Shown: in pieces, positions 1-11,919 of the stretch | Numbering within the stretch: the first letter of the stretch is position 1 | How the letters are laid out: each line of letters begins with the position of its first letter | Assembly: GCA_037013495.1 (NCBI GenBank) | Contig: CM072805.1 | Span: 36,373,169-36,437,168 of the forward strand | Origin: Hippophae tibetana | Lineage: Eukaryota; Streptophyta; Magnoliopsida; Rosales; Elaeagnaceae | Length of the DNA stretch: 64,000 nucleotides | Direction of reading: 5' to 3' | Notes under the pieces: model-generated | What the model was told of the DNA's origin: nothing | Database searches by the model: none | What the model saw: the letters and a program-made list of their open reading frames with translations, nothing else | Translations under genes and position numbers: made by a program

Positions 1-468
1 TATTACCAGTCCCATAATATCTCTTATTGTCGGGAGTGAAGTCAAAGCATTGGAAGCCAGCAGGTTGGTTGATCTCTTTGTCTTTCTCTCCATATCCTTT
101 GCTTGAATGTTTTTATAGATGTTCTGGTGCATAAATTTTGAATAAAATTGTTGCAAAACAGTGTTCTGATCGATTTGTTATGAAGTAGGCATTTATTGAG
201 ATCTGGTTTCCACGTTATAGCAATCAGACCTCCGACAGTGCCACCCAACTCTTGCAGGTTTGTTTCAATAGTTATTCTTTAAGCCATACAAGGAATACTT
301 GAGTTCATATAATAACATTAAATCTGATCATTACATACCAGACTCCGAGTGACTTTGTGTGCATCACATACAAGGAATGATTTGAAGAGGCTCACCGATG
401 CACTCTCCAGCTGCATTAATTTCAAAGAAATTGGCAACAACATTTCAATAGGATATGCAAGGTTGTAG
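1..468 (+). CDS. BIOF: 8-amino-7-oxononanoate synthase (KAPA synthase), C-terminal part; cut by window edge
   Basis: The last three exons of a spliced plus-strand gene are visible: up to 63, 189-257 and 342-468 (stop TAG 466-468). Joined in phase they encode the C-terminus of the PLP-dependent enzyme that condenses pimeloyl-CoA (or its ACP form) with alanine in biotin synthesis; in plants this step is peroxisomal. Diagnostic stretches are SPIISLIVGSEVKALEAS, then SGFHVIAIRPPTVPPNSCR, then LRVTLCASHT and LTDALSSCINF. The proline-rich PPTVPPNSCR turn is typical of plant BioF and separates it from serine palmitoyltransferase subunits of the same fold. The junctions (AG|GTTGG to AG|GCATT, and AG|GTTTG to AG|ACTCC) keep the frame. 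The PLP lysine lies upstream, outside the window. It converges tail-to-tail with DYAD, whose stop is about 0.8 kb away. No C-terminal SKL-type signal is visible (it ends YARL). A minus-strand open frame across 42-248 is only a shadow. Confidence 0.88.
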
Positions 469-1276
469 GTTTGGCTAGTATGACACTTAAGTCACATTGT
501 TTTCATAAATTGGGCATATTATTCACATGTTTCAAATTGGTGTATTTTAATAACCTTACCATTTTTTGATACCTTAGTCATTTTCTTTCAATTTTGATTT
601 TTGAGTCATTTTTTGGTAAAAAAATTTAAATTTGATCAAATTGAAACTTACGAGTAATGAACTGGTAGATGTTTAAATAATTTTTTTTTGAAAAAAATGA
701 AAATAAAAAAGATATTGAAAATAAAAGTGAAAAAATGATCAAAATTGACATAAAATGATTAAAGCGTTTATAAATGTAATAGTAAATTAATAAAGTATAT
801 TAGTTTAAAACAAGATATCAATATATCTAATTTATGAAAGTAAATTAATTTTTTTACCTATTTTAATTCCACGATGTAGAATAAAAATCAAGTCTTTAAC
901 AATGTATTAGTGTATACAAGACTGTTCAAACCCACTCATACAAGTGAGCCATTGTTGGTACCTATTGTTTTCTGGATCCTCTGATACATCAAAACAGGAG
1001 AACATATTTTATAATGGTCTAATGGGATTAATATTTTGTTATAATATCATTTCAGAAAACATTATACTTAATATATCTTGCTCTCCAAAAGAGCACCATA
1101 AACACCATTACACGGTTTTCTCTCTTAGAAACACTAAGCGAAACCCCTTAACCACCAATTCAGAACAAAACCAATGTCACACTTTATAACCTAATAGTTG
1201 CTAGTGTAATGTATTAAATCTATAGATTTATTAATATCAGACTACAACCCAACTCTGCCTCCAAATCAAAACGTAT
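469..1276. other. convergent 3' intergenic region
   Basis: This is the AT-rich spacer between the stop codons of BIOF (+) and DYAD (-), and it should contain the 3' UTRs of both. I see no conserved coding frame. An 81-codon plus-strand open frame at 944-1189 resembles nothing I know and is low-complexity. Confidence 0.6.
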
Positions 1277-4200
1277 TTAATTCCGGTTAGTGGCATTCAG
1301 AAGAGAGTTATACTTAAAAGCCAGTCCCAACCAGCTTGCCTCCCCCTCTGATTGAAGTTGCGAGAAGCTTGAGGAGCATTCCTTTTGCTGTTGTTGCTCA
1401 CAGTATCTAATTACACTTTCCTGCTGCTCTTTATCCCCTTTTGTAGCTCCTGACTGTCAAAAGCGCATAAAAAATTGTGAGTTACTTTGTTCTTAATTTT
1501 CATGGAACAAATAAATTTATTAAAAGAACATGAACCATGAGACACTCACGGATAGCAAAGAATGATTTTTTGCCACATTATGATGTTTTCTCTGATAGAT
1601 AAGAGTCCCACAAAGAGTATTCTCTCCGTTCTGGTCTTTAGGGACCTCATTCAGGTCAAGAAAGGTATTGATATTGGTATTAATACTATGGGACTTGTGA
1701 GTCTCCAAGGAAGTAGCAAAAGAATCGGAGGGGCTTGAGACAGTACATAAAGTGGCTGCCTTAAATGGGCGCTTTTCAGCCAATGGCTTTACAGGGGAGG
1801 TTGGATGGGTCCCATATTGGGGTACATGAAGGAGGTGCGTCACTGAGGTGGTGGTAGAAGAGGAAGCTGAAGGTGGGGTTGGGACCACAAAAGGATCATC
1901 TTGCTGGAACCCAGGCTTTGGGGAAATAGTCATGTTTGGCCACAGGAAGGTCCCCTGTGGCTTGCAGATTCTGAACCCACTCTTCAGTCTCTGTATTCTT
2001 GTTGCTTTGTCCTCTATTACTGTGGCTGCTGCTTTGTCCCCTTTATGATTACCTTCTTGCTTTTCACCTGATATCATGGCTGATTTGCTCTTTTGCCCCA
2101 TCAATTTTATGTCTCCTTCAGTGTCTGATGGCGTTGTTGGTGAACCTATTAAAAGTGGTGGCAACGCTTCTAATTCTGATGGAATTGGTTCGTAGTGGCT
2201 TGATCTCAGTATCGTCATTTGTTCCTACATGAACCACAATTCATTATTTGTACTGCTACTACTTTACCCTATTTAATGTATATATCTGAGCGTTCGATTC
2301 TCCACACATTTTAGAAGGTGAGAATGAAGCAAAGGTGTGTTAATTATCCCAAAATAAAAGTCGACACATTTTTCTCTATAGAAGGTGAGAATGAAACAAA
2401 TTTGTGTTAACTAAATGCAATTATAATATTACATAAGGGAACCACTTTTGAAGCCAAAAACCTATCTTGATCTGTTAATTCGTATATGACCTAAAAGGAT
2501 CGAATATGCTGCTAATTTGCTTCCGACTGATTTGATTGGAAAAGCCATCCAAATGTATTTCACGTTAAAAAGTCTATTGGTTTTAAGAGCTTCACAACTA
2601 GTGGATTAGAGCACATGCAACTTCAAACTATCATTTTGAAATTAGATATTCAGGTACCTCCATTTCAATTAAAGATTGAGCAATATTTTTCATTTGGTCC
2701 TCAATCTTGGCTTTCCTATTTGCCAGTTCAATGTACATTTCCTGTCAAATTAGAATTAATATTATTAGAAATAGTTATAAAAGCAAAGGAAGCACAACAA
2801 CAAAAAAAATTAAAGTAAATTTCCCCAAAACTGTCACTTTTCTGTCTTAACTTCATTAAAATTGTCTCTTCATTCATTTTTACCTTCAATGGTATTAAAA
2901 AACCTTCATCGTCGCTTTGCAAATTTGTCACCTTTGAATGTGCTGCAGTAACAACGGCTAAATCCTCCTCTTGACTCTTTGTCACAAGCTCCTGAACATC
3001 CCTGTATTGCAAAAAATATTAGGAAAAGAAAAAAAACTGAACCAGCAACACGAATGAAAATCAATGATAGCTAAAATTAAGATCAAAAGGTTGTTACCTT
3101 TTCATATTGATCATCTCTTCCCTGAGCTCCTTAAGTGCTCTAGCACAAAGAGGATCCTGAGTGGGGTTATCACCAGGTGTCCAGCCAGGTGGAGGTGTCC
3201 AATAAGGATCCTGCACTCCAGCCTCCCTCCTAACATTAATCAAATCGGCACTTTCTAGCCAATACTCCATGGCCCCCTCAGCATTATGCCGTCGCCGGAA
3301 TCTGAGAGTTCCACCGGGTGCCACCTTCCCAGCCATGTGCTTCAGCAAATGATCTAGCAAACCCGTGTCACCAATCAGTTTCCTCGCTTCAGATCTTAGA
3401 GCTGGCCGTAGAATCGGTTTCCCAAATACAGCACCTTTTGCCTTCATAATCTTCAACATATTCTCCTCTGCTAACTTATATCTGCAGTAACACAAAAAAT
3501 CAAAATTCAGAAACCAATCATTCTCAAAAAGACCCATGTAAAATGAAAACAAAAAGGATAAATAAATAAATCCAAGAACCCTCCAAGGCTCCAAGAGTAC
3601 GTCAAAAGAGTTATCACCTCGCTGCTGACCATCTTTCTATGGAGTTCTTGACCGTCTTTTTCTTACTACGGAAATCCACTATATTTTGACTTGGCTTCAG
3701 ACGCTTTGCTCTTTTTTGCGTTTGGGTTCTTTTGTTTCTACCACGAAGCTTTCTCTTACAACCGCTGTAGCTCTCAACCTCAAATGCCTCCTCGGTATCT
3801 CCCAAGTTTTCTTCACCACCTTCCTCCGTCTCTTTTTCTTCTTCTTCCTCATCACAGTGACATATCTCCTCTTCTTTCTTTTCTCTTTCCTCATTGGCTA
3901 TGCTTGATAAAGGTTCTTGTTTGCACTCTTCCTGTGGATTCAAAAACCGGACTTGACGACGCTTACCCCACTGAACCAAACCGGCGAACCTCAGCTGAGA
4001 CAAGCAAGAACCCTTCTTTGATACAACATTACTCATGACCACGCCACCATGTTCTGTGCTTGAATGTGTTTCGGATGCCATAGGTGCAGCCCAGAAGCTC
4101 CAAACGTCCTTGTTTTCTGTGATTTCTTGAGGTGAAATCCTCCTAAAAAGCACATCAGCTGCCACATCTGACCCTATTACGTACTTCTCATCCAGGGAAG

Positions 4201-6203
4201 GCAGCGTTTTCCCCTCTGGTTTACCGTAGTTTTTTTCACTAGTGTGCATTCGGAGAGAGTGAATGCTTGGAAACCTCAGTGACACATTAAGCCCGGATTT
4301 CTCACTCACCTGCGTAACCTATTGTGTTAGTTGTTGCCAAGCTATATTTATAGCATACCTTATTAGATTAATCAACCCAAAAAAAACAAATATAACGTAT
4401 AGATATATATATATATATATATATATGTTATATATTATATAGTTCTCATAAGGTCGGCGAGTAGATATACACCATGACTACACGGATGCACTTGAGTTGT
4501 TCTGGAGTCTTGGGAGGTAGCTTGGAGTGGTTGATTTCATAGAAAGCACCAACCTTTACACTATCTGAAGGGTCTGCAATTTTGAAACGTAGTAGCATAT
4601 GTGTTAGTGGTAGATATGGGTGAACTGTGAAGAAGCTGAAGAAAGAGCTCGAAATACTTATAGCATATATAAAATATAAATATAATTCTTTATTCCGTCA
4701 AATATTGTATTAATAAATTATTTTACTTATTCAGCTCGTACATATAACAGGATCAGCACGAAAATGGAACAGTTTGTTACTACCCAGGATACAGTGAGGT
4801 GTAGGGCTAGTAGCAGATGTAATTAGCAGAGGATGTTTGGCCAAAGCAGGGATTTGTTCTCTCTCTTCCAGCTGATTTTTCAAGTACATCATCTCCTGCC
4901 AAATATTAAGAGCAATGACTTGGTACCGAATTAAATGACAAATGCATTATAAAGTCATTTTTTAAATTAAGCATACTACAATTTGAAGGGGAAAATCTAA
5001 GAAGTATATATTTTCTGAAATATCATAACATCAAACTCTATACTAGTGGATTAGAAGATGGTATTTTCTGAAATACCATTCTCTCACTCTGATTTGTTCT
5101 ATTGTATCATCAATTAATCAATATTTATGAAATAGAGAACTGCTATACAATATGTACCAATATGTACCACACATATGAACATCCCTCACCAACAATAGCT
5201 CAACCCTTTAAAGCAGCATTAAGCCAGCCCAAAAGAAAAATCAATCTGTGAAGTGCAAAGAGATATGTCTGCGGCAATTTTTTTAAAAACAGTTGTATTT
5301 GTTGGATGCATAAGTATGTGGTGGGACTTAAAAATTTCAGTGATTTTAAATTAATAATTTCAAGAGATATTATTAATATTTGCATAAATAATACTTTAAT
5401 GCATATATATAAAGCATTCAATGATATTCATGTCATCTGTAAGATTAATTTATATAATTTTTTTTTAAATTTGTTCCGAGTTCATAAAAATTATTCACCA
5501 TTTTTAAATTATAAATTATTCGTCTTTTTTAAAATATAATGTCTCAATTCATAACAATAAAATTTAAAATTAATATAATTTAAAAAAACAAATATCTAAT
5601 ATTTAAAAAATAGAAAATAGAAAATAATAATGTGATTAATGTAAAATATATTATAATAACAAGAAATAACAGATCCTATGTTCATGCTGTCTTGCATGAA
5701 ATCCTTTTCGATTTTCATTTTTTTTCCTAAAATTAGCTGAAATTGGACGAGCATGACTACTAGAGAAATTTACACGCGCTTAATTATGCAGGGCATGTAG
5801 GGAACAGCAAAACCGACTGTTAGGAAACTAGCCCGAGCGCACCATGCAACGTTCGATTTATTTATTTATTTTGTTTGTGGGTAGAAAAAATACACTGTGT
5901 AACACGATACATTTACTCGAGTCGATTTTATCTAGGTATATCACATATATATGACATTGGCTCTTACAATTTTTCTCAATATAAATGGCTGAGTTCTTTA
6001 GTTAAATCAGGAAAATATTATTATCACAGCGCGTGTAGTATATTGGAGTTGTAGGAGAGTGGGCATGTGAGGTGATTGTTAACATTTTTAACAGAAAAGG
6101 GAATATCTCTGATCGAATGATATTGATACGTGCATGGTAGAGGGAGAAAGCTTACATGACTATCTTGTGCTGCATCACTCATTTCACACGAGCTTGTCTC
6201 CAT
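1277..6203 (-). CDS. DYAD: DYAD/SWITCH1/AMEIOTIC1-like meiotic cohesion regulator, 796 aa
   Basis: Nine coding exons on the minus strand join in phase: 6203-6156, 4895-4784, 4573-4473, 4309-3618, 3481-3098, 3001-2884, 2741-2658, 2224-1550 and 1453-1277 (2391 nt with stop). The start METSSCEMSDAAQDSH sits just downstream of an acceptor. Conserved blocks follow in order: VGAFYEINHSKLPPKTPEQL and IRVVMVSEK (about residues 58-90); YVIGSDVAADVLFRRISP; an acidic Glu-rich stretch (about 230-260) followed by basic clusters; the family core RWSAARYKLAEEN...ARKLIGDTGLLDHLLKHMAG...DPYWTPPPGW (about 312-420); a coiled-coil region (about 430-525); and the C-terminal SGFRICKPQGTFLWPN and SPVKPLAEKRP motifs. 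The family is required for meiotic entry and sister-chromatid cohesion, and Arabidopsis SWI1 opposes the cohesin remover WAPL. Near residue 703 is DLNEVP, an EAR-type motif. The last exon is predicted from splice signals and an open frame, and is the least certain part. Confidence 0.93.
4403..4426. repeat. (AT)n microsatellite in a DYAD intron
   Basis: A pure AT dinucleotide run lies in the intron between coding exons 3 and 4 (4310-4472), upstream of the acceptor in the transcribed direction. Confidence 0.9.
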
Positions 6204-7400
6204 AATTATTATCTAGAAATATAAAATACAGAGAAACCAAATGGGTCACAAGAAAATTTAACAGTAAAATTTAAACATGAAAATACTATCTAATGGATTA
6301 AAACTGCATACAAACATTAATTTGTGAATTTGAGCAAAAAAATGATCTCTATATTTCACAAAACTGTTTTTTACATGCTAGTGAAAATGACTATTCGGAG
6401 TGTAAGTGGCAGAAGGCGAGAAAAGAAAACTGTAGACGCAAAAGAATTTTGATTTCTGGGGAATTACGGAGCTAGAAGCATGAAAAAAAGAAGTTCTAGG
6501 TATAGTAAAATAAGCTAAGCATTTCGGCTGTGTAAGAGAAAGGAGTTAAACGCAAAAATAGTTGTGTTGCAGTAGTGCAAATAAGAAACATCGATCAGCT
6601 CATTTAATGCAAAAGTAACAAAGGACTATTCAATGTTTGACTTGCTAGCAGATCACACTTAAACAAACTTCAAAAAGAAAAACACAAAAACGGCGGTATA
6701 TTAAGAAGATTGATTTGACAAGTGTATATTTAACTTGCTTTATTTAAGATTGAAATAAGATCATCTCAAAATTCATACGATATAAAAGTAGCATGATGTA
6801 TATCATAGTAGATCTCATAATATATACATTTTTTCACTAATGTATTAAAAATAAACATAAGAGCTTCATAAAGCAGCTCGGAACTAAGAGTAATACATGA
6901 TCAGCTCACAATCAAGTAGTAGAATATTTAAAGCCAATTTTTCAGTACCCTGAACATATATGAAGAAGAGCATTAACATACATACGAAAACATTAAGAGT
7001 TAATTTGGCCAAAGAAAATGCAAAAAAACGAAATGACGAAGAATCTAGAAAGAAACGAGTTGGATTAATCCAAAAAAACTTTCACATGTAATTAGCCAAA
7101 AGGCATGAAACGAAAATTAAGAAAAATAGTATAAAATAAGATGTTATTAGAATTTTCAGACGATCATATATTTATCTAACGGCAAGAAAGTAGCAGCTGC
7201 ATGAGAATAAACACAAAACAATATTTCGCGCGCGCATTACCTTTTCCACTGAGTTTTCTTTGGAATGGAAGCTTTGTTTTCTCTGAATTTAATTAGTTAG
7301 GGAGTGATAGTCATAGTCTGATTCTGATAGATAAAGAGGGAAAAGAGAGGGAGAGGAGAGATATAAAGAGGAGCGAAATTCTGTTATTGCGCAACGGACT
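6204..7400 (-). promoter_or_regulatory. DYAD 5' UTR intron and probable untranslated first exon
   Basis: The DYAD start codon is preceded on the minus strand by a pyrimidine-rich acceptor (TTTCTAG ending at 6213), so the 5' UTR is probably spliced. A fitting donor, AAAAG|GTAATG, lies at 7242/7241, giving a 5' UTR intron of about 1.03 kb. The untranslated exon and core promoter would then lie around 7242-7450, in a purine-rich (GA/AG) stretch at 7330-7400. The transcription start is inferred, not seen. Confidence 0.42.
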
Positions 7401-7952
7401 GAGAGAGAGGGTAATACCAATAATTACGAAAGGCATTGAAGCTCACGTGCTACTTCTTTTGAAATTGGTCCCCTCCTACTCCTGTTATTCTCTCGCAATG
7501 GCAATTTGGTTGGTTAAAACCAAGAGCCAAATCTTAACAGCTTAAGTCTCCGGCGCATGTGTTTAATATCATTATATGTCAATTGTTTTTTTTTTCATTG
7601 AACATACAAGTTTAGTTAAGTATCATTAATATATACTTCAGATTTTTTTTCCAAGAGTTGGAGGGTGCTTTCTAAATGGAAAAATTCTAATTATTTTAAA
7701 TTTGTTATGTATTTCAAGTAACTTGTTAAAATATGATTTTATGTTATATTTAGATCACTTAACATTATGTCATTTTAACTATGATAAATTTATAATTTAA
7801 CTTAAAAAAATTAGTTTTGAAGGAAAAATATAGGGTTTAATTGTAATAACTCTTTCATAAATGATACTTTATTTTTAGTCATTTTTATGTTTTTTAATAG
7901 GTTAAAGTATACTATTGATCTTTAAATTTTAACTAAATTTACAAATAAATCT

Positions 7953-8110
7953 CTAAACTTTTAAAACGTATGATTTGATAATTAAATTTTTAAAACATAC
8001 GATTTGATCATTAAATTTTTAAAACATACGATTTGATCATTAATTTTTTAAAACGTACGATTTTGTCCTCAAATTTTAAAGCGTTTAATTTGATCAATAA
8101 ACTTTTAAAA
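7953..8110. repeat. 29-bp tandem repeat, five copies plus partial
   Basis: Successive units start at 7953, 7982, 8011, 8040 and 8069 with an exact 29-bp period. Units 2 and 3 are identical in the stretch TTTTTAAAACATACGATTTG; the outer units carry substitutions (CATACG to CGTATG, CGTACG or GCGTTT). A partial sixth unit starts at 8098. The array has no open frame and lies about 0.6 kb beyond the inferred DYAD promoter. Confidence 0.93.
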
Positions 8111-8656
8111 CTTCACGCATATATATATATATCTATAAACTTTTAAATCCTATAATTTAGTTTACATTTTTTTATAATTTTATACATAAATCCTAACTTA
8201 ACTATTAAAATATATATTTTTGAATAAAAAATATAATATATATGTATGAAATTTTAAAAATTTGAGAAATAAATAAATTTAGATAAATTGTATACATTAG
8301 CCTTTCTAATAATGTAAAGAATATTTGTTTAATGCATGTTTAAAAATGTATGCACGGTAAAATATGATTTTTTATGACATAAAAATTGGAGAAAGATATA
8401 ATTCTGACTTCGTATTTTTTTTTCATTGTGACTCTTATTTGAGAGTTATAACTTTAGTAAGATATGGAAAATGGTGCAAAAGTGCCACATATAAGAGGGA
8501 AAATAAACAAAGGGAAAAGTGTCGACATATTCATGGCCGGAAATGCCTTCTGGCGATAACTAGGTTCTTATAATTGCACTTTCCACTTCTTTGTAAGTTC
8601 ATGAAGTTTTGACTCAAGTTTTTATATTACTTATTTATATAATATTTTTTATATTT

Positions 8657-8820
8657 TATATAAAAAAATGTATATCACATGGAGGAACAAGACAATTAAA
8701 AATAAAATTTTATGTATAAAAAAATCATATATATGTCCTCGATAAAATATAAAAAAAATGTATATCACATAGAGTAACAAGACAATTAAAAATAAAATTT
8801 TATGTATAAAAAAATCATGC
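8657..8820. repeat. direct duplication of about 70 bp, 90-bp spacing
   Basis: The block from the A-run before TGTATATCACATGGAG to TTATGTATAAAAAAATCAT recurs 90 bp later with very few changes (GGAGGAAC versus AGAGTAAC). The two copies are separated by about 20 bp of unrelated sequence. Confidence 0.9.
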
Positions 8821-10323
8821 TCGATTCTAAATTGTTAATTTAATGAATATATAGATGATATTTTTTATATTATTTTTAATAAATATGAGATTTTTATTTT
8901 TACTACCAACATCTACACGAGTGCAGGTATTTGTCTATTTGACTTTTTTTTTTGTTCACTTGTGTCTTCTTTATTTACAATACCCAATTTTTTTCTTGTG
9001 AGGAAGCCACCAAGTTTTTGGCCAACATACCAACTAAAGCTACACATAATTGATGTTAGTAGTAAAGAGGAAAGTCTAAGTTAATTAAATTTAATAATAG
9101 GGTGGAGTTTCAAATAGAGAATATTGCATGAATAGTTCCATTCAATGAGTTTTTATTTTTATTTTTAATATCATCACAAACATATGTTTATAAATATTTT
9201 TTTTATACATGATTTTAAAAGTTTGATACCTTTTGGAGCTCCGTCAAATCATTTTATAAATCAAAGAATTTTTTTAAATAATTGATACTACTCTTAAATA
9301 TGTATTTAAATAAGTTTCAATTTTTAATATAAATTAACTTGAGATAAAAAATAAAAGGTAGTACTCTTTAATGATCGTAAATACCTTCATTAATTTTTTT
9401 AGATTTTACAACTTATTAACTCGATAATATTTAACATTATATTATAACTTCAGATTCATTAAAAAAAACTATTAAGCCTTAGTCACAAAACAAAAATAAA
9501 TAGGTACTGTATAAATTTAAAAAAGATAATTAAGTGGTGTAATAATATTATAATATAATAAAAATAATTTAAAATAAAAATAGTGTGCAAAAAACCTACC
9601 GTTTAAGGGCGTGTTATTATAAGTTTAGTGTTTATATATAGAATAATACAATAAGCCTTAGTTTGGGATTAAGTTTTGAGAAAAATGCAAATAGTATCCT
9701 TAAGTTATAGGAGCTCGAGTGGTTTATTTTATTTATTTTTTATTTTTTATTTTATAATAATTTAATTTTTTGTTATGAAAAATGACAATATAATAATGAA
9801 TTATCAAATTTTTATTTGTTTTTAAAGAACTATAATATCCACACATCCTAGATGGGATTAAAACAATAGAACTTCTATATGCTCAAATTAGCTACAATTT
9901 ATTTTATTTTTTATTAGTTTTTATCTATTGTGAAAAATAATGTATAAAATTGATATCTTAATAATAACTAAAAAATATATAAATTGATTATTTTTTTTAT
10001 AAGAACTAAAATGTTAAAAAATAACAAATAAACTAAACTCTTGCTATTTATATAACTAAAAGATTTTGTTATCATTTATTATTAATTTAAAAAAAAATTA
10101 TGAAATTATTTATTATATTTAGAATATATAATAGCATGATAGTTCGGTTCCATTAAATTTAAAATTAATATAATTTTTTTTATAAAAAATAAAAAATAAA
10201 TTTTTAATAAAAAATATAATTAATAAAGAGTATATAAATGAATTTTCTTGTTTCTTCTTGTTCGGAGTCTCTTTTGATTTGCGTGTAACATTTTGCTATA
10301 AAAAAATTGATAAATTTTTATAT

Positions 10324-10856
10324 TGTTAAGTTTACTTCAATCCCACATCGGTCATGAGTTCGACAGAAGTACTGCTTATAAGTTTGAACAATCATTAACT
10401 TAATGAGATCTGATTGGATTGAGTTAGACTTGAATTTTTAACATGATATCAAAGTTGGGCTTGACTTGATTGGTGACTTGGAGTTTCTTCTTAAAAGTCT
10501 TACCATGGTTTTGTGAAACTACATTTGTTCGTGTGGAGGAGGTTGTTAAATTTCCTTTAATTTCACATCGATCGGGAGTTCGACATCAATGCTACTTATA
10601 AATTTAGGCAACCTTTAATTCAATAAGATCTTATTGAGTTGAGTTAGACTTGTATTTCTAACTTGGTATCAGAGTTGAACTTAGATTGATCGGTGACTTG
10701 GGCTTTGTTTTTAACATTTTTTACCGTGACTTTGTAAGACCATATATGTCCGTGTGAAAGGGGGTCGTTAAGTTTTCTTCAGTTTCACATTAGTCAAGAG
10801 TTCGGTAACAATACTGTTTATAAATTTTAACAACCTTTAATTCAATGAGATTTAAA
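10324..10856 (+). mobile_element. TRIM (terminal-repeat retrotransposon in miniature), tandem form: LTR-internal-LTR-internal-LTR
   Basis: Three related LTR copies occur at 10324-10443 and 10544-10663 (both 120 bp) and at 10766-about 10856 (3' truncated). LTR1 begins TGTTAAG and ends TTTAACA, giving the TG...CA ends and short inverted termini of an LTR element. Each complete LTR is followed at once by a primer-binding-site-like sequence matching initiator Met-tRNA: TGATATCAAAGTT at 10444 and the better-kept TGGTATCAGAGTT at 10664. Internal regions are only about 100 and 102 bp, have no coding capacity, and end in purine-rich tracts (GTGGAGGAGG and GTGAAAGGGGG) just before the next LTR. All LTRs share a CACAT-rich block and GAGTTCG near the 5' end and a CTTATAA-type TATA region. 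Small size, LTR plus PBS plus PPT and no ORF define a TRIM. Confidence 0.88.
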
Positions 10857-11859
10857 GTACAAATATTGAATTTTTGTTAAAGTTATTTTTTAATATATAA
10901 AAATATAAGTAAATATTTTAATATGAATAATGCAATGTGATATTTAAAATATGAACTAAACATGCATACTAAAATTTAAAATAACTAATGCATAAACAAA
11001 TTTAGTGCTTTTTGCAAATAAAAAAAAATGTAATAAATTATACGGGATAGATGTTCCACAATTTATTGGAACGTGTTTTAATTCTCAAACTTTTAAATAG
11101 ATTAATTTATTAAAAAAATCAAGTGAATAATTTCTCTATTTTAAAAAATATTCATTATATGATATATTATAATTACTATGGATGTAAAAATGTGTACTAA
11201 TTTGTGTATCTCTCATTTTTTAGGAGAAAAATTTATTTATTATAAATTTATATTAATTTATAATTTATTGGTATAGTATTAATATTAATAAATATAATAA
11301 AATTTAAGTAATTATATTTAATAAAAATTATTATTAATTATATTATTATAATTATAACATATAAAATTATTCCCTAACTATATTGAACGAACTATCACCG
11401 CAAACTCCTGCCATTTTGAACTATAAACTAATTTAGGTAAAACAAATTATTTGATATTTTATTTTTTATAAATATTAGATTAATATTAAAATTATACTTT
11501 ATTTTAATCAGAGTTAAATCAATGAATTTTTAAAAAATATGAAACAAAATAAGAGAATTTATAATGATAAAATAATAAGTGTATCATTTTTAAAAATAAA
11601 TAATTCATTATTATTTTACATTGATTAAAATTGATCAAATTTAATAAAATTTAATTTTTTATTATCATTAGAAATTAAATTCTACTTTTTTTTAAAAAAA
11701 TAACTTATAATATATTTTAACCCCAAATTAAATTGGGAAAAAATTTATATTCTCTCCCTGGTCCTAACGACTTTCCGAACTATCTCTTTCTCAAATAAAA
11801 TAAAGGTCCTCTCTTAGCAAAAAATAAAAAATAAAATAAAATAAAGTTCCTCTCTTACT

Positions 11860-11919
11860 TTTCCATCATTCTGTTTCGCTTTGGAGCTCGTTTGGTCAGC
11901 AACCAGCGGACCATAGAAG
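11860..11919 (+). promoter_or_regulatory. probable untranslated first exon of the RhoGAP gene
   Basis: The AT-rich spacer gives way to a more GC-balanced stretch ending in CCATAGAAG|GTAAAC (donor at 11920-11921). The coding start is at 12747, so a 5' UTR exon here spliced across an intron of about 0.8 kb is the simplest reading. It is inferred from composition and one donor site. Confidence 0.42.

Larger units (their letters stand above)
7450..11860. other. AT-rich divergent spacer between DYAD and the RhoGAP gene
   Basis: This 4.4-kb region separates the inferred promoters of DYAD (-) and the RhoGAP gene (+). It holds the 29-bp tandem array, the 90-bp-spaced duplication and the tandem TRIM element, listed separately. 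The rest is AT-rich sequence with A and T runs. I see no supported gene; a 69-codon open frame at 8364-8573 has no recognisable features. Confidence 0.6.

Noticed and set aside
42-248. 68-codon minus-strand open frame at the left edge
   Set aside because: The plus strand here encodes spliced BIOF exons with strong family motifs, so the minus frame is a shadow.
3686-4038. Plus-strand open frames of 73 and 115 codons
   Set aside because: They are antisense to the largest DYAD exon; their composition (Leu/Phe/Ser-rich) reflects complementing Glu/Lys-rich codons.
8364-8573. 69-codon plus-strand open frame in the spacer
   Set aside because: No recognisable motif, no splice context, and AT-rich surroundings; length is within chance expectation over 64 kb.
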